This document shows positions 1 through 10,647 of a DNA stretch of 64,000 bases, one piece after another (the stretch's first letter is position 1; the number at the start of each line of letters is the position of its first letter). This DNA comes from Girardinichthys multiradiatus (Eukaryota > Chordata > Actinopteri > Cyprinodontiformes > Goodeidae): NCBI RefSeq assembly GCF_021462225.1, contig NC_061794.1:43028914-43092913 (forward strand), given 5' to 3'. A model generated the notes under the pieces. It was not told the origin of the DNA. It was given only the letters and a program-made list of their open reading frames with translations, and searched no databases. Made by a program: the position numbers and the translations under genes.

Positions 1-77
1 TGTTAAATTTTCATCATGACATTATGGAAAATAATAAACTTTATCACAATATGCTAATATTTTGAGAAGGACCTGTA
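1..77. mobile_element. Right terminus of a Tc1-like transposon cut by the window edge
   Basis: These bases match the last 77 bases of the Tc1 copy at 53294-54848 (54774-54850) with a single difference, ending in the same GACCTG followed by a TA. TA is the expected Tc1/mariner target duplication, here at 76-77. The rest of the element lies outside the window. Confidence 0.85.
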
Positions 78-84
78 TGGTGAG

Positions 85-150
85 ACTAGACAAGTTTATT
101 TGTAAAGCACATTTCAGCAACGAGACAATTCAAAGTGCTTGAACCGATGA
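85..150. repeat. Short interspersed-repeat end (TTTATTTRTA...GCAC type)
   Basis: The block AAGTTTATTTGTAAAGCACA followed by CAAAGTGCTT resembles the common teleost LINE/SINE tail motif TTTATTTATATAGCGC...CAAAGCGCT, also seen at 22079-22135 and 56823-56885. Only the end is recognisable. Confidence 0.4.
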
Positions 151-199
151 CAAAAAACAAGTACAGTCCAGTGTCATGATGAAGAAAAGAAAAGATCAG

Positions 200-1084
200 T
201 AAAGAAAATTAGACTATTTATTAGAATTAATGACCTCAACGTTTTTGTAAAATTGTAAGACTAAATGATCCCCCTGCAGGCAAATTTAAATCTTTAACTC
301 ATTCATTGATGCACTCGGTGCTTTTAGGTCCATATTTGTTACCCATAAAATTAAACATTTTTATCTGGGGAGGAGGTTATTCCTTAGAACCCTTCTGGCC
401 CATTTTGCATCTGGGTAATGGGGGAATATTCCTTGAAAACCTCTCAGCACCCTGTAACCCCTCCCCTAACTATTGTTAGGAGAGCCAAGCTCAGCCACAG
501 CCAAGTATGCTGGTTCTGAAGGTCCAAGCCAGCAATTCATACAAAGCAGCATGGGTCATAGGAATAAGGTGGATAGGGTGGTACACAGTGCCATCATTAC
601 TTCCCCATGCAATGGGAAACTCCCCTTTTCCCATCCAGGGTGTGTCTTCAGCAGTCAGGTAAACAAACCATTGTTATGCCAAATCACCTCAGATTCTCAA
701 CCCAACAAGATTAGCCTTACAAGAGGTTACATGAGGTCACATGTACAGTGCAGAATCCTGCTTCCAGAATCTGGCAAAATAAAGTTTGCTGAGGAAAGAG
801 AGTCAAAGCTTTAATACAAACATCTTTGTATCAAAAAGGTTGACTCTGTTCAGTCTAAATGACTACAGCCCAGGGAGCTGACCTCAATTCTGGTCTGGGG
901 CTTTGGAAGTCTTCTACACAGATTCTACAGAAAATCAAAAATTACATCAGAGTTGCTCCTTAACCTTCCCCTCATCTTTGAAGTTCTCCCCTTTGCCTTC
1001 ATCTGCCTCTCAAACACCTCCGGATTCAGAAGACTTTTTTTTAGTTCAGCTCACTAAAATAAAGTCAGATTCAATGAACTACAA
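200..1084. other. Intergenic, nothing recognised
   Basis: The open frames here are short, begin at non-ATG codons and resemble no family. No RNA gene or repeat is recognised. Confidence 0.5.
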
Positions 1085-1310
1085 CAATATAAAATAAAAA
1101 ATTATTTGAGTAACTCAGTTCATCAAGATAACATATATAGATAAATTACGCACAGACTGATGTTTTTAAACCTTTATTGCTGTTAATGATGATTTTGTAC
1201 TTACAGCTAACAAAAATGTGACATTCAATATTAGAATGTTACATCAGACCAAAAAAAACAATTTTTCATACAGAAATGTTGGCTTATTGAAAAGTCTGTT
1301 TAATACTTGC
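1085..1310 (-). repeat. Copy 1 of a recurrent DNA-transposon terminus family
   Basis: Read on the minus strand this gives the block AAGCCAACATTTCTGTAT, then GGTCTGATGTAACATTC, then AGCTGTAAG and ATCATCATTAACA. The same ordered blocks recur at 18840-19110, 20755-20935 and 31475-31615. They resemble the right terminal region of a teleost Tc1-like element. The copies are diverged and carry no coding sequence. Confidence 0.55.
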
Positions 1311-1955
1311 CTAAAATGTATTTTCAAAATGTACTTTTAATCTGACATATGAGCCTCATTGGAACAAATATCCTAATGTATTGAATCTGACAGTAGTCCA
1401 CCCCACAATGAGTTTTCTAGGCCTGAATTACGCATTCAGGGAAATGCAGTTTACTTCCTTACAGACTGTACATATCTAAATATGGACTAAAGGCCATTCT
1501 TCCTCTAATCAATTTGTCAAAACTCTTTAAATCGTCTGTAGCAAGTATTTTAATTTTATATTGATGAGCATAAAACAGTTCATAATTATGGAGTGAAAGA
1601 ACAATGCTTTTTGTGAAAATCTAAACAGTTGAATGGGACCCCTTTACTCTTATTCTGCTGTATTTTAAGGATGTCCAAATTATGGTCCTGGAATCATTTG
1701 CAACCTTCAGAAGGATTTTTGTGTGGCCTCAAACTGGGGATTTTTGTTTTCATTTTTATTTTATTCAGACGCAGACTTTGGCACATTTCTGCATCATGCT
1801 TAGTTTATTGTTAAGTAGGTACAAAAGGAAAATCAGTAAAATGTTATTTCAGCATTTTCAAGCTGGAAAAATATGTAATTGTTGTGGCCCCTGAGTACCT
1901 TGAACTTGACCATTTTAGTCCGGTGGCAGAAAGCTCGGACACCCTGTTCAAAATG
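1311..1955. other. Intergenic, nothing recognised
   Basis: Low-complexity AT-rich sequence. The 61-70 residue frames at 1629-1894 overlap one another and resemble nothing known. Confidence 0.5.
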
Positions 1956-1959
1956 AAAT

Positions 1960-2770
1960 TCAGTACAATCAACTGGTTTAAGTCACCAAATTAGTAAATA
2001 GAATCCACCTGTGTGTATAAATACAGCTGTTCTGTAAAGGCCTCAAAGGTTTGATTTAGGAATATAAGTGAAAAAAGCATCATGAAGACTAGGGAGCACA
2101 TCAGATAAAGTTGCAGTTTAAAGCAGGGTTAAATTATAAACTAATATCCTAAAATAAAATATAAAAGGTTTTGGACCCCTCAAAGAGCAATGTTCAATCC
2201 ATCACCTGAAAATGGAAGAAGTATGGCACAACTACAAGCCAACCAAGACATAAATGTCCACCTAAACTAAAAGGCTGGGTGGAGAGAGTATTGATAAGAG
2301 AGGCAGCCAAGCAGTCCATGAAATCTCTGGGGGAGGTGCAGTGATTCACAGCTTGGATCTTTTTATATGTAGAATCAGGCAACTGGAAAACTATTAGTGA
2401 TGCACTCCACATATTTGGCCTTTATTGGAAAGTGGCTAAATGAAGCCATACAATTCATCATATTTGGTGAAACATGATGGTGACCGTTTTAGGGAACATT
2501 CGTGGAACTAAATACAGGTCAATCCTGGAAGAAAACCCATTAAAAGTTGCAAAAGACTCCAGAAGGGGTGAAAAGTTAATCTTCCATTAGGACAAAGCCC
2601 TTAAATGGAGATACAAAGGAAAGGTTTACATCAATGTGTTGGGATAGTCCAGTTAAGTGATTCACTTAGGAATCTGTGGCAGGCCACTGGATATCGCTCC
2701 TCAGATAATCTCATTTCAGTTAGAAAAAGAATATGATTCTTAATGAGAACTGTGAAACTTTACATGCACA
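1960..2770 (+). mobile_element. Decayed Tc1-like transposon, 5' and central part
   Basis: The sequence follows the familiar teleost Tc1 leader (ATAAATACAGCTGTTCTGTAAAGGCCTC, then GCATCATGAAGAC at about 2078-2090) and runs into an eroded helix-turn-helix region near 2195-2230 (TTCAATCCATCA...ATGGCACAACTACAA). Fragments of the DDE domain follow: AATACAGGTCAATCCTGGAAGA near 2511 and AATCTGTGGCA near 2670. No frame stays open. Both ends are blurred, so the boundaries are approximate. Confidence 0.7.
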
Positions 2771-3790
2771 AACAGTCACGCTAAAACACATTACCTCAAA
2801 GTATAAGACGGGAGCTATAGAGAGTGAAACAAGCCATTCAAGCTGTTTAAGTTGCTAAATACTTTTTATCATCAGGTGGTGAAATCCCACTCTCTTGCTT
2901 TTGAGTGAGTGGTGACATAAGCTCTCCAGTGGACCTGCAGCTCATTAAATCAGAGGAAACAGCCTCCACTGGTAAATACAGCAGCCGCCCACCAACAATA
3001 CGAGCAACAACTGCTCCATGGATCATTTCTATGCTTCCTACCGTCATAAGTGTCAAAGGTCTTCTGTTTGCAACATCTCCTGACAGTGGAATAATTGGGA
3101 AGATATAAATAAATCTAGATTTATATAACACACAGCTTGAAATAAATATTTTATAACAATCCTCACACTAAAGCTAAATACATTGTAATATATTTTATGT
3201 AACTTCGCGGATCATTTTGCAGTTAAGCGGGGTGCTCGAAAAGCAGTAATAGATTTAGCATAAAACACAATGATGCTGAAAAGTTACCAGAGTAAAGTTT
3301 GTCTTGTTTCCTGTACAAACAGGTTTTGCTCTGAATGCTTCATTTAGTTACTTCACTTTGTTCCGATTTAACATGTTTTCCATATTGACTTCTGGCACCT
3401 ACCAGTGGGTGGGAATTTGTTTCTTGAGGTTGAAAGTAAGCAGATGTGTGGGTGAAGGGCAAGGTTGTCAACCAGCTTGTGAATAATGTGTCATATTTAT
3501 GATAAGGCCCCACCAACACCACCACCGCCCCCACCTCTAACCAGGTCCAGTGGTTGCAATGCCATCTTGATGCATATTGTGACACTGGAACTTGATAGCT
3601 ACAATAACTGGATAACCAGAACAGATGCAGGAACACAACTGGATGAAAAGAATTAGAACAAAACAAAGTAGTGTGCATGTGTAAAGCGGAAGGAAAATGA
3701 TACATGATTTTTTTTCACAGATAAATATCTGCAAAATGTGCCATGCAATTTTACCCGCTTTTACTCTGTTATCTCTGAATAAGATCCAAT
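2771..3790. other. Intergenic, nothing recognised
   Basis: It contains a 94-codon minus-strand frame (2847-3131) and overlapping plus-strand frames of unknown character. None resembles a known protein or has gene-like context. Confidence 0.45.
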
Positions 3791-3793
3791 ATA

Positions 3794-5320
3794 CACTGCT
3801 CAAAAAAATAAAGGGAACACTCAAAGAATACATGCTAGATCTGAATGAATGAAATATTCTCATTGAATACTTTGTTCTGTATAAAGTTGAAAATGCTGAC
3901 AACAAAATCACACAAAAATCATCAATGGAAATCAAATTTATTAACCAATGGAGGCCTGGATTTGGAGACACACAAAAAATTAAAATGGAAAAACACACTA
4001 CAGGCTGATCCAACTTTGATGTAATGTCCTTAAAACAAGTCAAAATGAGGCTCAGTATTGTGTGTGGCCTCCATGTGTCTGTATGACCTCCCTACAACAC
4101 CTAGGCATGCTCCTGATGAGACCTGAGCTCCTGAGGGATCTCCTCCCAGACCTGGACTAAAGCATCCGCCAACTCCTGGACAGTGTGTGGTGCAACGTGA
4201 CGTTGGTGGATGGAGCGAGACATGATGTCCCAGATGTGCTCAATCAGATTCAGGTCTGGGGAACGGGCGGGCCAGTCCATAGCTTCAATGTCTTCATCTT
4301 GCAGGAACTGCTGACACACTCCAGCCACATGAGGTCTAGCATTGTCTGAAGGGTCTGAGGATCTGATCTCGGTACCTAATGGCAGTCAGGCTACCTCTGG
4401 CGAGCACATGGAGGGCCGTGCGGCCCTCCAAAGAAATGCCACCCCACACCATTACTGACCCACTGCCAAACCGGTCATGCTGAAGGATGTTGCAGGCAGC
4501 AGATCTCTCTCCACGGTGTCTCCAGACTCTGTCACGTCTGTCACATGTGCTCAGTGTGAACCTGCTTTCATCTGTGAAGAGCACAGGGCGCCATTGGTGA
4601 ATTTGCCGATCCTGAGGTTCTCTGGCAAATGCCAGGCGTCCTGCACGGTGTTGGGCTGTGAGCACAACCCCCATTTGTGGACGTGGGGCCCTCATACCAT
4701 CCTCATGGAGTCAGTTTCTAATCGTTTGTGCAGACACATGCACATTTGTGGCCTGCTGGAGGTCATCTTGCAGGACTCTGGCAGTGCTCCTCCTGTTCCT
4801 CCTTGCACAAAGGCGGAGGTAGCGGTCCTGCTGCTGGTTGTTGCCCTCCTACGGCCTCCTCCACGTCTCCTGGTGTACTGGCCTGTCTCCTGGTAGCGCC
4901 TCCAGGCTCTGGACACTACGCTGACAGACACAGCAAACCTTCTTGCCACAGCTCGCATTGATGTGGCATCCTGGATGAGCTGCACTACCTGAGCCACTTG
5001 TGTGGGTTGTAGAGTCCGTCTCATGCTACCACGAGTGTGAAAGCACCACCAACATTCAAAATTGACCAAAACATCAGCCAGAAAGCATCGGTACTGAGAA
5101 CTGGTCTGTGGTCCCCACCTGCAGAACCACTCCTTTATTGAGTGTCTTGCTAATTGCCAAATATTTCCCCCTGTTGTCTTTTCCATTTGCACAACAACAT
5201 GTGAAATTGATTGTCAATCAGTGTTGCTTCCTAAGTGGACAGTTTGATTTCACAGAAGTTTGATTTACTTGGAGTTTTATTATGTTGTTTAAGTGTTCCC
5301 TTTAGTTTTTTTGAGCAGTA
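3794..5320 (-). mobile_element. Nearly full-length Tc1-like transposon
   Basis: Terminal inverted repeats are visible: CACTGCTCAAAAAAATAAAG at 3794 and its complement at about 5300-5320, with TA dinucleotides outside (3792-3793 and 5321-5322). At 1.5 kb it has the usual Tc1 size. The transposase runs on the minus strand and is broken (see 4052-5024). The right terminus has lost a base relative to the left, so its exact end is uncertain by 1-2 bases. Confidence 0.88.
4052..5024 (-). pseudogene. Tc1-like transposase pseudogene
   Basis: This is a relic of a cut-and-paste transposase that would bind the terminal repeats and act through a DDE nuclease domain. The start is placed at the ATG at 5024 ([12 protein letters not shown]), because longer upstream frames extend into non-coding leader. 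The first helix-turn-helix ([21 protein letters not shown]) and the basic GRRR linker are intact. A one-base loss near 4845 shifts the frame, which resumes as QMGVVLTAQHRAGRLAF. The first catalytic Asp (FTDESRF) survives. A deletion of about 50 bases near 4335-4350 removes sequence just before the second Asp (DNARPH, still present) and shifts the frame again. The third acidic residue is in DLNLIEHIW. A small deletion near 4125 breaks the last 20 residues; the family's usual stop is seen at 4052-4054. It is not functional. Confidence 0.88.
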
Positions 5321-5322
5321 TA

Positions 5323-5750
5323 TTTTAACAGATCCCTCTCATGTTCTGCACTCTGGGGTTCTTCTCTGTAAGCATAACTAGTACAAGCTTTCATTCCTTC
5401 ATTAATCAGCTAAAGTCATTAATGAAGACAGAGCCCGGGATGAACATGTTGGGAAGAAGGCAAAGCTACCTAGATAAATAGTTCCTCAGTAACCAGATTA
5501 GTTTTCTGATAATATATATAGAAGCTGGAGGAGTATAGGCTCTTTTTTATGGTTGCATAGATTCCTGACATTTTTTCTAATCATGAGAAGATGGCACTCT
5601 TTTAAGTAGCTTAATTTTTTATTGAACCTATAAATCTTGTTAGTAATGTGCTTTTTAATGAATAGGTGCTTTTTTAAATAGTGATTTTTCAAATGTATTT
5701 CTGTTTTCATTTGCTGTGTGGTGTTTTTGAAGAATGCAATGTTTCTCTGC
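5323..5750. other. Intergenic, nothing recognised
   Basis: AT-rich sequence. The only frame of any length (5498-5710, minus) is lysine-rich low-complexity translation. Confidence 0.45.
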
Positions 5751-5822
5751 AGTGTAACTCAATTAAGTACAGTTTATTTATATAGCGCCAATTTAGAACA
5801 CTTGTCGTCCCAAGGCACCAAC
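5751..5822 (-). repeat. Antisense L2-like LINE 3' tail fragment
   Basis: TTTATTTATATAGCGCCAAT followed by ACTTGTCGTCCCAAGGCAC is the reverse complement of the tail seen in sense at 11575-11640 and 27590-27650 (CCTTGAGACAACATGTGTTGTGAATTGGCGCTATATAAATAAA). Only the terminal 70 bases are present. Confidence 0.65.
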
Positions 5823-5884
5823 CCCTCTGTCCAAGACATATTTCTCCAAAGAGAGACAAATGAAGATACTTTGACTCGACAACC

Positions 5885-6415
5885 CACTGGCTTCAGAGGT
5901 CAACTAACTAATAAAGTCAGTCTATCTGAGTTTATTGGAGATCCTTAGTGAACAAACAGCATCATGTAGAAAAAACTGAAGCCTAGTAAGGTAAAAGAAC
6001 AATATACCAATATCTCAAACAGCTATCATAGAAAGAGTATGGCACAACTGCAAACCTACTAAGACATGGTTGTCCACCTAAACTGACAGGCGTGTTGTGT
6101 TATGTGTTAGAATGTCCCAGTCAAAGTCCAGGCCTAAATCCAACTTAAAATCTGTGTCAGGACTTCAAAATTGCTGAAAAGTGCTTCTACAAACTACTGA
6201 CTGAAGGGGAGCAAATACAAATGCACACCACACTGTTCAGATTACCAAAAGTAAAGAATTAAAACCATGTATCATTTTCCTTCTACTTCACAATTATGCA
6301 CTACTTATTCTTGGTCTTTCACATCAAAATCAAACTAAGTATTTTGAAGTTTGTGCATGTAACATGACGAAGGTCAAATAGCCACAATCCATCCATATTT
6401 AACAAAAACATAATT
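5885..6415 (+). mobile_element. Internally deleted (MITE-like) Tc1 derivative
   Basis: The left part carries the Tc1 leader (CTTCAGAGGTCAACTAACTAATAAAG, then GTGAACAAACAGCATCATG at 5948) and an eroded first helix-turn-helix (TATGGCACAACTGCAAACCTACTAAGACATGG). The sequence then jumps, near 6095-6105, to the end of the transposase (TGTTAGAATGTCCCAGTCAAAGTCCAGGCCTAAATCC, encoding the WPSQSPDLN block) and the right terminal repeat (ATCATTTTCCTTCTACTTCACAATTATGCACTACTT). The catalytic centre is missing, so it is non-autonomous. Confidence 0.72.
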
Positions 6416-8850
6416 TCGTGCCTTTTTCAGGTTTCTCATTAAAGATGGGTGATACCTCACAGTTTCACAGGTCATTTGTAGGTTAATGCAACATTCAGAC
6501 CTATCCTTCAACAATTGATGTGGGAGGGAAGGGTATGACCTTGTGGAGCAATAACTAATACAGCTTTGCCTGTATTTACATTTTAACAACACATTACAGT
6601 ACAAAACTATTTAATAAAGTATATCTCTTTTTGGTTTATACTGTTTTCTCTGCAGCTGTTTTATATTATTTGCTTGTTAACAGCTCTTTAGTTTTTGTCA
6701 GAAGTTGATGTAAAATCACTTACAGTGGTATGTTTCTAATGCATAATTTACTCTCTAGCTGTTGACAAAGAGCTTTCTAGTGGTAAAAGCATTATCTGCT
6801 GCCAGTAGTTCAAATCAGTTTTACCTGGAATCATTTTAATGGATGTTTCTGAGGCAAGATAAGATTGCATTGTTTGTTTAATCTTAGTATTTACAGCCTT
6901 TATTCTTTCTGACTCCCAGCTTGATGCACAGTTGCCACAAATATGGAAAATCCGCACTCAAGTATGCAGAAGCAAAGCTTTGTATTTATTTGCAAGTTTG
7001 ATTGTAGATGCATTCTTTAAATTGTTCTGAGGTTGTGTCACTGCCCTGTTGAAGATTTATGAAACTGCCTTTCTGTCTTTGATCCCTGATGATTCTGAAT
7101 CTGGTACTGCAGTGATATTCATATCCTTCCAAGCCACAGTAGACATTGTGTGCAATCCGACTTTGTGCTAAAATAGGAGGGTTTTTTCCGGTTTCTGCAC
7201 ATGTAAGGGTAAAACAAAACACTTCAGGATTGTATTTCTTCTAAATGTATTATAGGTTTGTGGTTTTATCACATTGCAAGCCCTGCTGTTAATAGCTTGT
7301 ACAATCAGCCTTTTACCAATAGGAAACCTCTTTTTACCACAATCTCGTTTGACCATCCAAAGTCCTTGGTACTCTCTCCTGCCCTCTTTTCTTCAGATTA
7401 CCGCACAGTCTATTGGGCACTGAGGTAGACTGCATTGTTTTGGCCACATGTTCTAGATTATTACTTTTTTTAAAGACCCAGTGATGACTGGTTTTCACTT
7501 CTCTGGCAGTGGCAGAGCCAATGCTCTGAAGTTCTTAGGGGGGAAACAGGCCTAGAGCATCATAGATCCTCCACAGTACTAAACTGATTTACAGCACTAA
7601 AGGTTCATTATTTGTTTCAAGCCATTATCACCTGGAGAGTTTACGGATATGCCTAATCTTGGTCATAGCTAGTTAAAGTTCCAGTTGCATTTAGCAGACT
7701 CCATATATTTATGTTTGTTATGGTAGGACAGAAAAGGCTTTTTCCTGGCATGTCTCCCAGAGAACCAGCAGGTGTGTACATAACATATAAAGGTTACTGT
7801 GGAGACTTGAAGAACACAGGGTGCCACTCTTCTCTGTGCTTCCCTAACTATGACCTTTGGAGATTTTTAACCGTCCTTCCCATCCTGCTCACTGTATGTA
7901 TTAGCAACATAAACTAGGCCCTCGCCTGGCTCAGTTTGTTACAGCTACACATATTTTAAACTTTTTAATTATTGCTTGGACTGTAGATATGGGCAAACTT
8001 CAAATAAGCGCTTTAGAAGCCTAAGGAGAAACACAAAACGACAGACAGCTTATATCCTTGGGCCATAGAAACTGTAAACTCCTCTTTCCACAACGTGCCA
8101 ATTTTATTGCATCTTTAACTTCAGCCAAAGAGGTTGTGTGACTGCTGCCTGGCTCATTGCAAGAAACTGCCTGATGCACAAGGACCTCTTTTTGTTGAAT
8201 ATTTGATATTTATTTATTGTGCTTTGTAGTGTCTTTATGTTTTGAATGAATGCACCGCTGAATTTCGTTGAATCTGTGTTTACAATGACAAAAAAGTCCT
8301 CAATCATTAGATCACAATAGGTCACAATTTCCTGAAATAAAGATCAGCACACATCTTCCTTACATCAATTGTATGCTCGTTTGTCTTGTCCCTTTAGTAG
8401 AGAGGTTAAAGGAAATAAACCTGTGTCCGGTCAAATTTAGAGGACTATACTTAAAAGTCTTCTAAATTTGGTTCTAGGTTCTAGATCAATTAATAGCATA
8501 GTAACAGTGTAGTTAAAATTAGAAAGATGCCTCAGTGACATTGATTTTATGGAAATTATTTGGTGTGCCCACAGATCATCATTTATTATTTGAAAAAAGC
8601 ACAATTATTTCTTAGAGTGGGAATTATTTGCCTCATTGAATGTGTTCAAGTAAAAGCTGGATTTTTCAAAAATGTTTTGTAAGATTTCACAGACAAATAA
8701 AATAATTTTGTTTTTGTTTTTTTTACCAAGGGTGCTAATAAATGTAGCGGGTTCTGTATTATCCCAAAAAAGAAAATTCTCACTCATTGGCCACAACTCA
8801 TTTTGAATCTTAGAAAGACTTTAGAAACCAAACACTTGAATTAAAACATT
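6416..8850. other. Intergenic, no recognised gene
   Basis: No exon or known repeat is recognised. The only protein-like signal is a minus-strand pair of overlapping frames between 6986 and 7356, listed separately. The region at 7711-7917 opens in one frame but resembles nothing known. Confidence 0.4.
6986..7356 (-). other. Unrecognised cysteine-containing open-frame pair
   Basis: Two overlapping minus-strand frames (7356-7168 and 7222-6986) read as if one protein were frameshifted near 7200. The downstream frame has several cysteines (LTCAETG, HNVYCGLEGYEYHC, ECIYNQTCK) and ends at a stop after the last of them. No signal peptide or known domain is seen. It could be an eroded exon, an old retroelement or chance. 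Confidence 0.15.
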
Positions 8851-8852
8851 TT

Positions 8853-9374
8853 AGGTATGATTAACCTATCCTTAGTAAATGGATATGTACCACAGGCATT
8901 TAAGGTAGCTGTAATAAACCTTTACTTAAGAAACCTTCGGTTGATTGAGATGACTTAATAAATTACAGACCTATATCCAATCTTCCATTCTTATCTAAAA
9001 TTCTTGAGAAAATTGTTGCTAATCAAATGTGTGAGCATTTACACAGCAATGACCTGTTTGAAGAGTTTCAGTCAGGCTTCAGAGCTCATCATAGCACTGA
9101 AACAGCTCTGCTGAAAGTCACTAATGATATTCTTATGACCTCAGATAATGGACTTGTGTCTGTACTGGTTCTGTTAGATCTCAGTGCTGCATTTGATCCA
9201 GTCCATCACAATATTCTCTTAAAAAGGCTGGAATATGCTGTTAGGCTGGTTTAGATCTTATCTGTCTGACAGATTCCAGTTTGTTCATGTAAAAGATTAA
9301 TCAACTTTAAACTCCAGGGTTAATTGTGGAGTACCACAGGGTTCAGTACTTGGGCCAATTCTCTTTACTATATA
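8853..9374 (+). mobile_element. L2-like LINE, reverse transcriptase part 1
   Basis: The translation contains the L2/CR1-group blocks [35 protein letters not shown] and [18 protein letters not shown], then, after a small deletion near 9245, [15 protein letters not shown] and NCGVPQGSVLGPILFTIY. Sense is plus. The copy is 5'-truncated, with frameshifts and an in-frame stop near 9296, so it is inactive. It is interrupted at 9374 by the Tc1 element and resumes at 10648 exactly in register (…FTIY / MLPIGQII). Confidence 0.88.
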
Positions 9375-10645
9375 CAGGGGTTGGACAATGAAACTGAAAC
9401 ACCTGGTTTTAGACCACAATAATTTATTAGTATGGTGTAGGGCCTCCTTTTGCGGCCAATACAGCGTCATTTCGTCTTGGGAATGACATATACAAGTCCT
9501 GCACAGTGGTCAGAGGGATTTTAAGCCATTCTTCTTGCAGGATAGTGGCCAGGTCGCTACGTGATACTGGTGGAGGAAAACGTTTCCTGACTCGCTCCTC
9601 CAAAACACCCCAAAGTGGCTCAATAATATTTAGATCTGGTGGCTGTGCAGGCCATGGGAGATGTTCAACTTCACTTTCATGTTCATCAAACCAATCTTTC
9701 ACCAGTCTTGCTGTGTGTATTGGTGCATTGTCATCCTGATACACGGCACTGCCTTCAGGATACAATGTTTGAACCATTGGATGCACATGGTCCTCAAGAA
9801 TGGTTCGGTAGTCCTTGGCAGTGACGCGCCCATCTAGCACAAGTATTTGGTCAAGGGAATGCCATGATATGGCAGCCCAAACCATCACTGATCCACCCCC
9901 ATGCTTCACTCTGGGCATGCAACAGTCTGGGTGGTACGCTTCTTTGGGGCTTCTCCACACCGTAACTCTCCCGGATGTGGGGAAAACAGTAAAGGTGGAC
10001 TCATCAGAGAACAATACATGTTTCACATTGTCCACAGTCCAGGATTTGCGCTCCTTGCACCATTGAAACCAACGTTTGGCATTGGCATGAGTGACCAAAG
10101 GTTTGGCTATAGCAGCCCGGCCGTGTATATTGATCCTGTGGAGCTCCCGACGGACAGTTCTGGTGGAAACAGGAGAGTTGAGGTGCACATTTAATTCTGC
10201 CATGATTTGGGCAGCCGTGGTTTTATGTTTTTTGGATACAATCCGGGTTAGCACCCGAACATCCCTTTTAGACAGCTTCCTCTTGCGTTCACAGTTAATC
10301 CTGTTGGATGTGGTTCATCCTTCTTGGTGGTATGCTGACATTACCCTGCATACCGTGGCTCTTGATACATCACAAAGACTTGCTGTCTTGGTCACAGTTG
10401 CGCCAGCAAGACGTGCACCAACAAGTTGTCCTTTTTTGAACTCTAGGAATGTCACCCATAATGTTGTGTGCATTTCAATATTTTGAGCAAAACTGTGCTC
10501 TTACCCTGCTAATTGAACCTTCACACTCTGCTCTTACTGGTGCAATGTGCAATCAATGAAGACTGGCTACCAGGCTGGTGCAATTTAGCCATGAAACCTC
10601 CCACACTAAATTGACAGGTGTTTCACTTTTATTGTCCAACCCCTG
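9375..10645 (-). mobile_element. Tc1/mariner transposon with intact ends, inserted in the L2 LINE
   Basis: The left end CAGGGGTTGGACAATGAAAC at 9375 and the right end GTCCAACCCCTG at 10645 are inverted repeats of each other (CAGGGGTTGGACAAT... on both, diverging slightly at base 18). TA duplications sit at 9373-9374 and 10646-10647. The length is 1271 bp. The transposase runs on the minus strand and covers most of the element. The insertion cleanly splits an L2-like reverse transcriptase. Confidence 0.93.
9427..10254 (-). CDS. Tc1/mariner transposase, catalytic (DDE) portion
   Basis: Transposases of this family cut the terminal repeats and integrate at TA. The frame begins at a GTG (10254), but translation upstream continues the protein (SRATVCRVMSAYHQEG) back to about 10460. 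It is broken by one in-frame TGA at 10315-10317, so the listed start is the start of the open part and not a true start. The second helix-turn-helix (TTAAQIMAEL...STRTVRREL) lies at residues 12-38. Catalytic residues are D84 (FSDEST), D175 (YQDDNAPIH) and E212 (DLNIIEPLW). The second Asp and Glu are separated by 36 residues rather than the usual 34. The C-terminus AAKGGPTPY is typical. With all catalytic residues present this is the best-preserved transposase in the window. It is probably inactive because of the stop codon. Confidence 0.85.
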   Translation of the reverse strand: MLTRIVSKKHKTTAAQIMAELNVHLNSPVSTRTVRRELHRINIHGRAAIAKPLVTHANAKRWFQWCKERKSWTVDNVKHVLFSDESTFTVFPTSGRVTVWRSPKEAYHPDCCMPRVKHGGGSVMVWAAISWHSLDQILVLDGRVTAKDYRTILEDHVHPMVQTLYPEGSAVYQDDNAPIHTARLVKDWFDEHESEVEHLPWPAQPPDLNIIEPLWGVLEERVRKRFPPPVSRSDLATILQEEWLKIPLTTVQDLYMSFPRRNDAVLAAKGGPTPY

Positions 10646-10647
10646 TA

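Noticed and set aside
473..814. 113-codon plus-strand frame
   Set aside because: Starts at a non-ATG codon, composition is unstructured and it resembles no family.
2847..3131. 94-codon minus-strand frame, possibly an exon or retroelement piece
   Set aside because: No recognised motif, no splice context, and overlapping frames on the other strand are equally open.
3537..4043. 168-codon minus-strand frame with hydrophobic segments
   Set aside because: It runs across the end of the Tc1 element at 3794 into flanking AT-rich DNA, so it cannot be an ancestral gene.
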